A stretch of DNA of 41,214 nucleotides from Clostridiaceae bacterium (GTDB taxonomy: Bacteria > Bacillota > Clostridia > DSM-8532): NCBI GenBank assembly GCA_012730095.1, contig JAAYBO010000140.1, positions 1 to 41,214 of the forward strand, written 5' to 3'. A program made the translations under genes and the position numbers. Positions within the stretch are counted from its first letter, which is position 1, and each line of letters starts with the position of its first letter. Of this stretch, positions 1 through 9,449 are shown piece by piece. The notes below the pieces were generated by a model. That model made no database searches. It was not told where the DNA came from and saw only the letters and a program-made list of their open reading frames with translations.

Positions 1-198
1 GATGTGATTGGTGAAATATCAAAAAAGATATATTATTTTTTGAAAAATAGTAGTTAAATTGCTTTTAACCTTGATTTTATAAAAGAAGTGCAGTACTTTT
101 AATATTTAGCTGCTTTAAAACGATTGTATTTTCTGCCAGCAGTTACTAATAGTTCTGCCAATATTCGAGACAGAAGAGAAAATGTTTGGAGGGTTACA

Positions 199-1911
199 AT
201 GAAAACTAAAAAAGGAAAAGCTTTGATGTTGATAATACCGGTTGTATTATTGGCAGTGCTTATTTTTGTATACAGGGACTATGAAATGCTCCATAAAGAC
301 AGCGAAGACGTGAAACCCACACAAACCCCGCAGCAGTCTTTAACGATAACGCCTACGGAAGCGCCGACGCCGTCGCCGACGCCGACACCCGTTCCAACAC
401 CGACTCCGGTAATTACCCCTGTCCCAATAGCTGACAGTATTGAAAACAGCGGCGGACAGCAGGTCAAATACCAGATATACTCCGGTAAAACTCCGGTTAA
501 CAATTACAGAGGAGAAGATGAGATTGTTTTCGGCCCTCCCGAAACTTACAGCAAGGTTGACGGGATAACAACGTTCCGTGGCGATAATTACAGAAGCGGA
601 GCGGCATTTGGGAGCAGAAAGGTTATTGAAAAGAAACTTGAAATTGTATGGAGCTATGATGAACTTCAGTTGATTGATCCGCAGTGGCCGGGCGTCGGCT
701 GGACCGGACAGCCTCTTATAATACACTGGCCGGAAAATGTACGCAGAATAATGAACATTTCTCCCGAATTCAGGGATACGGACCTTGTAGAAGTGATCCA
801 GGCGGCTTTGGACGGAAAAGTGCATTTTTTGGATCTTGAAACCGGTAAGCCGACTCGGCCTCCGATAGATATCGGTTTTCCGATTAAGGGTACGCCCGCT
901 GTTGATCCAAGAGGCTATCCGTTTCTGTACTGCGGGATGGGCGTTCAAAAGCTTAACAGCGGAAAATCCGCGCCCTTTTACTATCGTATTTTCAACCTGA
1001 TTAACCAGGAAGAAATATATGCTTTGCCGGGAAGTGACCCGAATCAGCCGCGAAACTGGGGAGCGTTTGATTCGTCAGGGCTCGTGCATGCCGAAACCGA
1101 TACATTATTTCAGTGCGGTGAAAACGGACTTGTATACAAAATAAAGTTAAATACACGGTTTGATGTTGAAAAAGCTGAACTGTCTATAGAGCCTGATATA
1201 ACAAAATACAGATATACGAATCATTTCACGGGAAGCTACGGGATAGAGAATTCTCCGGCCATTTACAGGGATCTTATGTATTTTGCCGATAACGGAGGTA
1301 TGCTTCAGTGTGTTGATATAAATACTCTTCGCCCAAAGTGGTGTTTTAATCTGAAAGATGATACAGACAGTACAATTGTTATAGAGGAAACCACAGACGG
1401 TGTTTTCCTGTATACGGGAAATGAAGTTGACAGGCAGGGGAATTACGGTATTTCTACAATCCGGAAAATTAATGCATTAACCGGTGAGCAAATCTGGGAG
1501 CGCTCATATGAATGCTGGAAGGATACGATAATTAACGGCGGTCTTTTCGGCACGCCTGCAGTAGGTACCGGAGATATTTCAAACCTTGTTTTTTTCAATA
1601 TAGCAAAGACTGGCACGGAGATGGGTGGAAGGCTTATTGCCGTTGACAAGGAAACTGGCGAGGAAGTATGGGCAAAAGTTATGAATAATTATGGCTGGAG
1701 TTCGCCAACACTATTTAAGTCTGATGACGGCACAAGCTATATGATATACTGTGATTCCGCGGGATATATGTATTTAATAGATCCGAAAAACGGTGAAATT
1801 TTTGATACGATATCGGTGGAACGAAACGTGGAAGCTTCGCCCGCCATTTTTGATGATATGGTTGTAGTAGGTTCATATGCACAGAAAATTTTTGGAATAA
1901 AAATTAAGTGA
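199..1911 (+). CDS. PQQ-like beta-propeller repeat protein with N-terminal TM/signal anchor and Thr/Pro-rich linker
   Basis: ORF 124..1911; likely ATG at 199 after GGAGGG; hydrophobic N-terminus ALMLIIPVVLLAVLIFVY, TP-rich linker, then propeller-like repeats (FLDLETGKP, LIAVDKETGEEVWAKV, YLIDPKNGEIFDT). Confidence 0.8.
   Translation: MKTKKGKALMLIIPVVLLAVLIFVYRDYEMLHKDSEDVKPTQTPQQSLTITPTEAPTPSPTPTPVPTPTPVITPVPIADSIENSGGQQVKYQIYSGKTPVNNYRGEDEIVFGPPETYSKVDGITTFRGDNYRSGAAFGSRKVIEKKLEIVWSYDELQLIDPQWPGVGWTGQPLIIHWPENVRRIMNISPEFRDTDLVEVIQAALDGKVHFLDLETGKPTRPPIDIGFPIKGTPAVDPRGYPFLYCGMGVQKLNSGKSAPFYYRIFNLINQEEIYALPGSDPNQPRNWGAFDSSGLVHAETDTLFQCGENGLVYKIKLNTRFDVEKAELSIEPDITKYRYTNHFTGSYGIENSPAIYRDLMYFADNGGMLQCVDINTLRPKWCFNLKDDTDSTIVIEETTDGVFLYTGNEVDRQGNYGISTIRKINALTGEQIWERSYECWKDTIINGGLFGTPAVGTGDISNLVFFNIAKTGTEMGGRLIAVDKETGEEVWAKVMNNYGWSSPTLFKSDDGTSYMIYCDSAGYMYLIDPKNGEIFDTISVERNVEASPAIFDDMVVVGSYAQKIFGIKIK
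352..426 (+). repeat. Low-complexity CCG/ACG-rich tract encoding a Thr/Pro linker
   Basis: Tandem ACG/CCG codons encode TPTEAPTPSPTPTPVPTPTPVITPVP. Confidence 0.8.
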
Positions 1912-1979
1912 CCCAAACGCTAATCTGTTAATCAGGGAACGCTACACACGGCAGTGGTGTATCGGAATTCAGGCAAATG

Positions 1980-2849
1980 ATGAAAGGAGTCGGTTGTGTG
2001 ATATGGTTTGGCCCTTCCGGAAATTCCGAAAGTTTTTACAGGGAAGGGAACAGGCATTCGTGGCAAATGCCGCGCTGGTTGAAAAAAATGGGTCTTAACG
2101 CCTATGAATACCAGTGCAATAAAGGAACGAACATAAAGAAGGAAACGGCTGAAAAAATTGGTGAGGAAGCAAAAAAAGCCGGAATAAGGATGAGTATCCA
2201 TGCTCCGTACTATATTAACCTGGCAAGTGTTGAAGAAAAAAAGAGGGATAACTCTATACAATATATACTAAAAACATTGCAAATTGCAGACTGGATGGGT
2301 GCCGGGAGAATAGTTGTCCATCCCGGCGCGGTAGGTAAAATGTCAAGAGAAAAAGCGATGTCGCTTGCTCTTCCGACATTGGCGCAAGCCTTGAAGGAGG
2401 CCGATTTATCAGGCTTTTCTGAAATTTCAATCTGCCCCGAGGTTTTGGGCAGGATAAGCCAGCTTGGAGATTTGGATGAAATAATACTTTTGTGCGGATT
2501 GCACGAAGGAATGATTCCCTGTGTGGATTTCGGCCATATATATGCGCGAAGCCTCGGAGTGCTGAAAACGATCGACGATTACCGCTGCATTTTTAATACT
2601 CTTGAAAATTCGCTTGGAAAAGAAAGGGCTGATAAGCTCCACGTTCATTTCAGCCGTATTGAATTTACAGATGCGGGTGAAAGAAAGCATCACACCCTTG
2701 AGGACACAGAATACGGTCCGGATTTTGAGCCTTTGGCAAAAGTACTTGCCGAAAGAAAAGCAGAACCTGTAATCATATGCGAATCAAGGGACAAGATGGC
2801 CGAAGACGCTTTAATACTGAAAGATATATATGAAAAACAAATAATTTAA
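1980..2849 (+). CDS. Endonuclease IV / AP endonuclease family 2 (TIM barrel) protein
   Basis: IRMSIHAPYYINL, RIVVHPGA, CPEVLGRISQLGDLDEI, CVDFGHIYAR and LHVHFSRIEF match Nfo-type motifs. Confidence 0.8.
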   Translation: MKGVGCVIWFGPSGNSESFYREGNRHSWQMPRWLKKMGLNAYEYQCNKGTNIKKETAEKIGEEAKKAGIRMSIHAPYYINLASVEEKKRDNSIQYILKTLQIADWMGAGRIVVHPGAVGKMSREKAMSLALPTLAQALKEADLSGFSEISICPEVLGRISQLGDLDEIILLCGLHEGMIPCVDFGHIYARSLGVLKTIDDYRCIFNTLENSLGKERADKLHVHFSRIEFTDAGERKHHTLEDTEYGPDFEPLAKVLAERKAEPVIICESRDKMAEDALILKDIYEKQII

Positions 2850-2939
2850 TCAACTTAAAACCGACATATGGCATTAAGCAAAAAGAGGCTTGTGCTTTAA
2901 TAGAACAAGCGGTGCCGCTAAATAAAATATCTAATTTTA

Positions 2940-4166
2940 TTATGGTTGCCGAATACTTATATTTAAGAATAGCGATACTACTGATAATGCAATCAGCAGA
3001 ATAAATGGGGCCACATAGGAGCCGGTTGCAGTAACGAGAGAACCTGCTGCCGTTGCGGTAAAGGAAGCAGGAATAAGTATCGTATTAACGACACTGAAAT
3101 TCATTGGAAAATTCTTGCTGCCGTAAAGGCTTGTAAAAGCTGAGTTTATGGTGGGAGAACTGCCGTAGGAAATACCTGCAAGGCAAAGGCCCGCAACACC
3201 AAGTATTATAGAGTTTGAAATAACCGCGGCCAGTATAACCGCTGAAGCTGAAATTGTAATGATATTAGCTGTTGTCATAGTAAACCGGCAGCCTTTTTTG
3301 TCAAACAGTATACCGGAAAAGATCCTTCCAAAACCATTGAAAATAGAAAGCACTCCTACTAACATGGTCGCCAGAGCATCAGCTGCGCCTATCGATAAAG
3401 CAAGATCCCTGGCAAAGCTAATTACCGTACTTCCAACAGCAGCTAATGTAATGGAGAACATGAAAAATTTCCAAAAGCTAAATCGGCGAATCATTTGCGA
3501 TGTGGTATAATCACGTGTTATAAATGCGCTGTTTTTGGCTGTTTTATTGCTTTTAACCTCCGGGAATCTTATATCTTTGGAAGGGTATTTTACAATAAAG
3601 CTGACTAATAGCAGAATAATCCCTATTGATATGCCTAAAATTAAATACGTAGTCCGCCATCCTATTGATTCGGATTTAATCAATAATGCCGCTATATTCC
3701 CAAGTACGAGCGTACTGGCGCCGAAACCCATCATCATTGCTCCGGATGCGGTACCTTTTTTATCGGGAAACCAGGCATTGGTTGCGGAAATAATTGCATT
3801 ATAGGCCATACCGATTCCCAGTCCGCAAATGACACCATAGGAAATGTACAGGGTAAAAACACTAATTCCGGACATGCGGGACGCAATAGTGAAACCTGAA
3901 AATACAAGAATGGCTGAAATGACTGCTGTAACTTTAGGTGAAGTTTTTTTAGTCAATACACCTGAAACTATTCCGCCTATGCAGAAAAAGCACATCGTTA
4001 ATGTAAAGTTTAAAGCAAGCTGGGAGGGAGTCCATCCAAATTCCTCTGTTAGAGGTGCTTTTAAAATAGACCAGGCATATATTATACCGGCAAAAAGCAT
4101 ACTGACAACGCCGCTTAACAGATATGGCCATCTTACAAGTTTATTTTTTTCTTGTGTATTTTGCAT
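2940..4166 (-). CDS. MFS transporter, OFA (oxalate/formate antiporter-like) family
   Basis: 408 aa, about 12 hydrophobic segments; N-terminus GVVSMLFAGIIYAWSILKAPL and C-terminal half GFGRIFSGILFDKKG typical of OFA-type MFS. Confidence 0.8.
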   Translation of the reverse strand: MQNTQEKNKLVRWPYLLSGVVSMLFAGIIYAWSILKAPLTEEFGWTPSQLALNFTLTMCFFCIGGIVSGVLTKKTSPKVTAVISAILVFSGFTIASRMSGISVFTLYISYGVICGLGIGMAYNAIISATNAWFPDKKGTASGAMMMGFGASTLVLGNIAALLIKSESIGWRTTYLILGISIGIILLLVSFIVKYPSKDIRFPEVKSNKTAKNSAFITRDYTTSQMIRRFSFWKFFMFSITLAAVGSTVISFARDLALSIGAADALATMLVGVLSIFNGFGRIFSGILFDKKGCRFTMTTANIITISASAVILAAVISNSIILGVAGLCLAGISYGSSPTINSAFTSLYGSKNFPMNFSVVNTILIPASFTATAAGSLVTATGSYVAPFILLIALSVVSLFLNISIRQP

Positions 4167-4360
4167 AAAAAACTATCCTTTTTAAATTTTCTCTAAAATT
4201 ATATATATATATTTACATAATATCAATTAGAATACAACCCATATTTTAGTTTTTATCTAAATTATAAATTGTGACGAAATTTTCCTAACGTCTTTATATT
4301 ATAATTATTTAAGCAAACCGCAAAAGAAAAGAAATTATGAATAAGATTAGTCCGTTTTGT

Positions 4361-4390
4361 TTGACATTATAAGGCAATAAAGATTACAAT
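4361..4390 (+). promoter_or_regulatory. Sigma-A-type promoter (TTGACA - 18 bp - TACAAT)
   Basis: TTGACA at 4361-4366 and TACAAT at 4385-4390, about 110 nt before the GTG at 4502. Confidence 0.55.
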
Positions 4391-4501
4391 TCACTTAGGA
4401 GGTTATTTTCAGGTTCTCAAGGTTCTTTTTTAACACAAAGCCGAAACTATAAATGATACTGGTCCGAACCGATGCCTGAAAGATTGAAAAGGTGATTTTA
4501 A

Positions 4502-5374
4502 GTGATAAAAACGAATGAATTTTTCAGCAAATTTGAAGAGGCTTTTGTATCATGGGCGGAAAAAACAGACGACATCAGGGCTGCTTTTATTGTGGGCTCA
4601 AGAGCGCGAGCCGATCATTCGGCAGATAAATGGTCCGATTTGGATATTATTTTGTATGCAAATAACGATGAATTTTATTTATATAATACTGAATGGCTGG
4701 AAGCATTAGGTAATATCTGGGCAACATTTATCTATCATACTTCCAGCGGCGAACCTGAACGACTCACCGTATTCGAAGGCGGTTATCAGGTTGATATTGT
4801 ATTTCATTCCAGCAATGCTTTACGCCGGATGGTAAAGGATCAGACAACTCCGGAAAGCTTTTACAGAGGGGTCAGGGTTTTAGTCGACAAGGATAATGTC
4901 AGCGGCTATATAGTTCCATCAGTATTTAAACCAAAATTATCTTTGACAATCAGCGAAACAGCTTTTATACAAACTATTAATATGTTTTTGTTTACTTCAG
5001 TTTACATAGCAAAACAAATCTTTCGCGGTGAGCTGTGGACAGCTAAAACAAGAGAAAACGATCTGAAAGCATTATTGCTTCAGATGATGGAATGGCATGC
5101 AAAAGCCATGCATGGCAAAGACTATGACATTTGGCATGCGGGGCGGTTTCTTCATGAATGGGTTGAACAAAAGACATTGGATGAAATAAAAAACACTTTT
5201 GGCCTTTATGAAAAGGCCGATAGCTTCCGGGCGCTGATGGCAGCAATGAATTTATTCCGCAGACTATCGGTCGAAACAGCGAATAAACTGCGGTTAAGAT
5301 ATCCTGAAGAAGCTTATGAACATATCATGAACTGGATTAATGAGAATAAAAAGATTATGGATGTGGTTGTATGA
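4502..5374 (+). CDS. Aminoglycoside 6-adenylyltransferase (AadE/ANT(6))-like nucleotidyltransferase
   Basis: GTG start after AAGGTG; FIVGSRARADHSADKWSDLDIILY matches the ANT(6) nucleotidyltransferase motif; VDIVFHSS; full length 290 aa. Confidence 0.82.
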   Translation: MIKTNEFFSKFEEAFVSWAEKTDDIRAAFIVGSRARADHSADKWSDLDIILYANNDEFYLYNTEWLEALGNIWATFIYHTSSGEPERLTVFEGGYQVDIVFHSSNALRRMVKDQTTPESFYRGVRVLVDKDNVSGYIVPSVFKPKLSLTISETAFIQTINMFLFTSVYIAKQIFRGELWTAKTRENDLKALLLQMMEWHAKAMHGKDYDIWHAGRFLHEWVEQKTLDEIKNTFGLYEKADSFRALMAAMNLFRRLSVETANKLRLRYPEEAYEHIMNWINENKKIMDVVV

Positions 5375-6981
5375 TTAAATGGTGGAAGGAACGCGTGGTC
5401 TATCAGATTTATCCGCGGAGCTTTAAGGATACGAACGGGGACGGAATAGGCGATATCCAGGGCATTATCCGACACCTTGACGAGCTTTCCGATTTAGGTG
5501 TCGGTATTATATGGCTAAGCCCCGTATACCCGTCTCCGAATGCCGATTATGGGTATGATATAAGCGATTATTACGATATTAACCCTGAATACGGAACGAT
5601 GGCGGATATGGAGCTGTTAATTAAGGAAGCAAATAAACGTGATATCAGGATTATAATGGATCTTGTTATTAACCACACGTCCGATGAACACGCGTGGTTT
5701 CAGCAAAGCAGGGATAAAAACAGCCCCTACCGCGACTATTATATATGGAGGCCCGGCAAAAACGGGAAGCCGCCAAACAACTGGACAGGCTTTTTTGCCG
5801 AGGATTGTTGGGAATATGATGATAAAAGCGGCGAGTATTACCTGCATTTGTTTTCAAAAAAACAGCCCGACTTAAATTACAATAATCCCAAAGTTTTGGA
5901 GGAAGTTAAAAACATTTTAAGGTTCTGGCTCGACAAAGGTATATCGGGTTTTCGCTGCGATGTTATAAATCTTTTGTATAAAACATCTCTAAAAGACGGC
6001 AAAAAAAGGCTTGCTCTTACGGGCAGCGAGCACTACATATCCCAGGAAGGAACCCATGAAATTCTGCGCAGTTTAAGGCGCGATGTTTTGGATCATTATG
6101 ACTGCTTTACCGTCGGCGAAACGGTTTTTGTAACTCCCGAAACGGCAAAGGATTTGTGCGATGCTAAGCGCGGAGAACTGGATATGCTCTTTTCATTTGA
6201 GCATATGGAAGTTGACCAGTTTTACGTCAAATGGTTTAAGAGGAAGTTCAACGCCGAGAAATTCGGAAAGACTATTTCCCGCTGGCAGAACGCTCTTGAA
6301 TGGAATGCGAATTATCTTGAAAACCATGACCAGCCCAGGAGCGTTTCGCGCTTCGGCGATGACGGAACGTATCGGAGTGAATCTGCAAAGATGCTGTGCG
6401 TTCTGCTTCTGACACTGAAAGGGACACCGTTTATTTATCAGGGGCAGGAAATTGGTATGACAAACTTTGACTTTACGTCGATCGATCAGATAAAGGATGT
6501 TGAATCGCATAATGTGTACCGTATGGCGAAACGGCTTCATATTCCCCAAAAAGTACGCTGGAATATGATTAAAAAGACCACAAGGGACAACGCGCGCACA
6601 CCGATGCAGTGGAATGACGGACCGAACGCGGGTTTTACCGCCGGTGAACCGTGGCTTCCGATAAACCCGAATTATACGTATATTAACATGAAGTCGCAAA
6701 TTGATAACCCGGACTCGATCCGCAATTTTTATAAAACTGTGATTAAGCTGCGCGCTGAAAGCGATGTATTAAAATACGGAAACTTTGAAGCGGTAAGAAT
6801 AACGAAAAATCTTTTTGCGTATAAACGCACATACGGAGAGCAAAGCCTTATTATTGCCCTGAATTTTTCGCCCCGCCCGCAGAAGTTTGACTGCGGCGGT
6901 GAAGTTATTTTATCAAACTACAAAACAGGGATTTCCAGCGGTGTTCTTAAGCCTTACGAAGCCGTTATCATTAAGGCATGA
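5371..6981 (+). CDS. GH13 alpha-glucosidase / oligo-1,6-glucosidase-type enzyme
   Basis: WWKERVVYQIYPRSFKDTNGDGIGDIQGI, DLVINHTSDEHAWF, GFRCDVI, TVGETVF, LENHDQPRS, ARTPMQWNDGPNAGFT. Confidence 0.93.
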   Translation: MIKWWKERVVYQIYPRSFKDTNGDGIGDIQGIIRHLDELSDLGVGIIWLSPVYPSPNADYGYDISDYYDINPEYGTMADMELLIKEANKRDIRIIMDLVINHTSDEHAWFQQSRDKNSPYRDYYIWRPGKNGKPPNNWTGFFAEDCWEYDDKSGEYYLHLFSKKQPDLNYNNPKVLEEVKNILRFWLDKGISGFRCDVINLLYKTSLKDGKKRLALTGSEHYISQEGTHEILRSLRRDVLDHYDCFTVGETVFVTPETAKDLCDAKRGELDMLFSFEHMEVDQFYVKWFKRKFNAEKFGKTISRWQNALEWNANYLENHDQPRSVSRFGDDGTYRSESAKMLCVLLLTLKGTPFIYQGQEIGMTNFDFTSIDQIKDVESHNVYRMAKRLHIPQKVRWNMIKKTTRDNARTPMQWNDGPNAGFTAGEPWLPINPNYTYINMKSQIDNPDSIRNFYKTVIKLRAESDVLKYGNFEAVRITKNLFAYKRTYGEQSLIIALNFSPRPQKFDCGGEVILSNYKTGISSGVLKPYEAVIIKA

Positions 6982-7066
6982 ATGACAAATCTCACGTGTG
7001 CCGGGAAGCACAAGTATTATAAATTGTTTATTTAAAGTTTCCGTACTGTAACAAGGAGGGGAGCCA

Positions 7067-9406
7067 GTGATTGAATTTAAAGACGGTTTATTCCGGCTGA
7101 CAACCGAAAACACAAGCTACTGGTTTAGAGTAACGGCTTTCGGCCACCTTGAACATATTTACTACGGTCCAATACTGAAAGAACAGCCTCCCGACGCTCT
7201 CGCACTTAAGCGTACCGCGGCCATAGGGACAAGCGTTTGTTACGATGAATCCGATCCGACATACTGCCTTGACAATCTCTGCCTTGAATGGTCAGGCATC
7301 GGTAAAGGTGATTTCCGTCATTCCCCCGCCGAGATAAAAATGCCGGACGGATCTTTTAACTGCGATTTTAAATACGTATCCCACAGGATAATAGATGGGT
7401 TTATGCCATTAAAAACTTTACCGTCTGCATACGGCACCGAAACTGAATGTTCAACAGTTGAAATAACGCTCAAAGATGAGTCGAATGATGTTTATCTTAT
7501 AATGTATTACACTGTCTATGAAAAAACAAATGTTATTACGCGCCGCGTGGTTTTGGAAAACCGCAATGACAAACCGCTTGTAATCAGGTGCCTGATGAGC
7601 CTTATGCTCGATTTGCCCGATCGCAATTTCAATTTCGTTACGTTCGACGGCGGATGGATAAAAGAAGCAAACCGTCATGAACGGCCTTTGGAATACGGTA
7701 TGTTTGTAAACTCATCGACGACGGGGACAAGCAGCAACAGACATAATCCCGGATTTCTGCTTGCCGAACGCGGAGCGGCGGAGCAGCACGGCTATGTCTA
7801 CGGTTTTAATCTAATATACAGCGCGAATCATTACGGAGCCGTCGAAATGTCGAATCACAGGCTTGTGCGCGTTAATCTCGGCATTAATCCGCACTGCTTT
7901 GAATGGGTTTTAAACAGGGATGAATCATTCGAAACCCCCGAAGCTGTAATGACCTTCAGCGAAAGAGGTTTTAACGGTGTGAGCCATAATTTTCACGATT
8001 TTATTAACAATAACATTGTACGCGGGGATTGGAAGGGTAAAGAGCGCCCGGTTGTAATTAATACATGGGAATCGTTTTTTTTTAAATACAATGAGCGCAA
8101 ACTTTTGGGTTTAGCACGACGCGCTAAAAAGCTTGGTATAGAGCTGTTTGTTCTTGACGACGGCTGGTTTGGAAACAGGAATGACGATAACGCCGGGCTC
8201 GGCGATTATACCGTGAACCCGAAAAAATTCCCCGGAGGACTTGCACGTTTTGCAGAAAAAATACGAAAAATGGGCTTGGAATTCGGCTTGTGGTTTGAGC
8301 CTGAAATGATAAATATCGACAGCGAATTATACCGTTCCCATTCCGAATATGCTGTTACAACTCCGGGCAAAAAGCCGGCGCTTGGGCGGAACCAGCTTGT
8401 GCTCGATTTATGCAATTCCGATGTCAGGGATTATATAGTTGAAAACGTTGGCAGGATTCTTGATCAAACAAAGGCTTCATATGTAAAATGGGACATGAAC
8501 CGCCATATAAGCGACGCCTTTTCTATTTGCATCCAGAACCAGGGTGAGTTTTTTCACAGGTATGTAATGGGCTTATACGATATTTTAGGCAGGATTTTTA
8601 ATAAGCGTCCTCATATACTTGTTGAAAGCTGTTCAAGCGGTGGAAACCGTTTCGATCTCGGTATGCTTTGCTATTCGCAGCAAATTTGGGCTTCCGACAA
8701 TACCGATCCCATAGAACGGCTAAAAATACAAAAAGGGCTGTCGTATTTATATCCTCTGTCAGCTATCGGGGCGCATGTATCCGATTCCCCTCATCAGCAA
8801 ACCCTAAGAAACTCTCCTTTATCCACAAGGTTTAATGCAGCGTGCTTTGGCTGTCTTGGTTATGAAATGGATTTAAAGTACCTGTCATCCGTTGAAATAA
8901 AGGAAATCAAAAGACAGATCGAGTTCTATAAAAGGTACCGCAGAACTTTTCAATACGGACGTTTTTACAGGTTTTTGCCGCAAAAAGATAACAAGGTCCA
9001 TTTTGAATGTTTGGCCGAGGATGGAAAAGAGGCAATAGCGGGCTTTTTTCAGACTCTTGTGTCTCCGAGTGAAAGTTACGATTTTCTGCCGCTTTCAGGT
9101 CTTGACCCTAATTCGAGATATACGGTAAAAACTTATCCGCAAAGTCTTTTTCTTAAAACGTTCGGCGGGCTCGTAAAACATATTATGCCGTTTACATTGA
9201 ATCCGGACGGGTTTCTTCTTAGAACGGCCAATAAGTATTACGCTCTTTCAGACTGTGTTGAGGAATATGAAGGCTTCGGGGACATGCTAATGGCGGGAAT
9301 CAAACTGAGCAACCAATTTATGGGGAGCCATTATAATAATAAAACCCGCCTTTTGGGCGATTTCGGATCCAATTTATATGTTATTGAAAAAAGCCGTGCT
9401 TCATAG
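7067..9406 (+). CDS. GH36 alpha-galactosidase
   Basis: GTG start after AAGGAGGGG; WESFFFKYNE, LFVLDDGWFGNRNDDNAGLGDY, LWFEPEMI, YVKWDMNRHI, LVESCSSGGNRFDLGML, WASDNTDPIERL. Confidence 0.95.
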   Translation: MIEFKDGLFRLTTENTSYWFRVTAFGHLEHIYYGPILKEQPPDALALKRTAAIGTSVCYDESDPTYCLDNLCLEWSGIGKGDFRHSPAEIKMPDGSFNCDFKYVSHRIIDGFMPLKTLPSAYGTETECSTVEITLKDESNDVYLIMYYTVYEKTNVITRRVVLENRNDKPLVIRCLMSLMLDLPDRNFNFVTFDGGWIKEANRHERPLEYGMFVNSSTTGTSSNRHNPGFLLAERGAAEQHGYVYGFNLIYSANHYGAVEMSNHRLVRVNLGINPHCFEWVLNRDESFETPEAVMTFSERGFNGVSHNFHDFINNNIVRGDWKGKERPVVINTWESFFFKYNERKLLGLARRAKKLGIELFVLDDGWFGNRNDDNAGLGDYTVNPKKFPGGLARFAEKIRKMGLEFGLWFEPEMINIDSELYRSHSEYAVTTPGKKPALGRNQLVLDLCNSDVRDYIVENVGRILDQTKASYVKWDMNRHISDAFSICIQNQGEFFHRYVMGLYDILGRIFNKRPHILVESCSSGGNRFDLGMLCYSQQIWASDNTDPIERLKIQKGLSYLYPLSAIGAHVSDSPHQQTLRNSPLSTRFNAACFGCLGYEMDLKYLSSVEIKEIKRQIEFYKRYRRTFQYGRFYRFLPQKDNKVHFECLAEDGKEAIAGFFQTLVSPSESYDFLPLSGLDPNSRYTVKTYPQSLFLKTFGGLVKHIMPFTLNPDGFLLRTANKYYALSDCVEEYEGFGDMLMAGIKLSNQFMGSHYNNKTRLLGDFGSNLYVIEKSRAS

Positions 9407-9449
9407 TGTTCATATTGTCATTTAATTTATTTTTCAAGGAGGTTTCAAT

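Noticed and set aside
352-426. Possible CRISPR or tandem-repeat array
   Set aside because: Codon-level repeat encoding a Thr/Pro linker; no spacers or conserved repeats.
340-948. 202-aa minus-strand ORF opposite the PQQ-like gene (and the 279-503 ORF)
   Set aside because: Antisense to a well-supported CDS; Arg/Gly/Val-rich product arises from the CCG/ACG repeat; no RBS or family signal.
3259-4185. Plus-strand ORFs (3259-3510, 3535-3804, 3844-4185) opposite the MFS gene
   Set aside because: Shadow ORFs of a well-supported minus-strand transporter.
4335-4373. Short upstream ORF (MNKISPFCLTL) before the aadE-like gene as a leader peptide
   Set aside because: It overlaps the predicted -35 region, so it would lie upstream of the transcript start; no convincing RBS.
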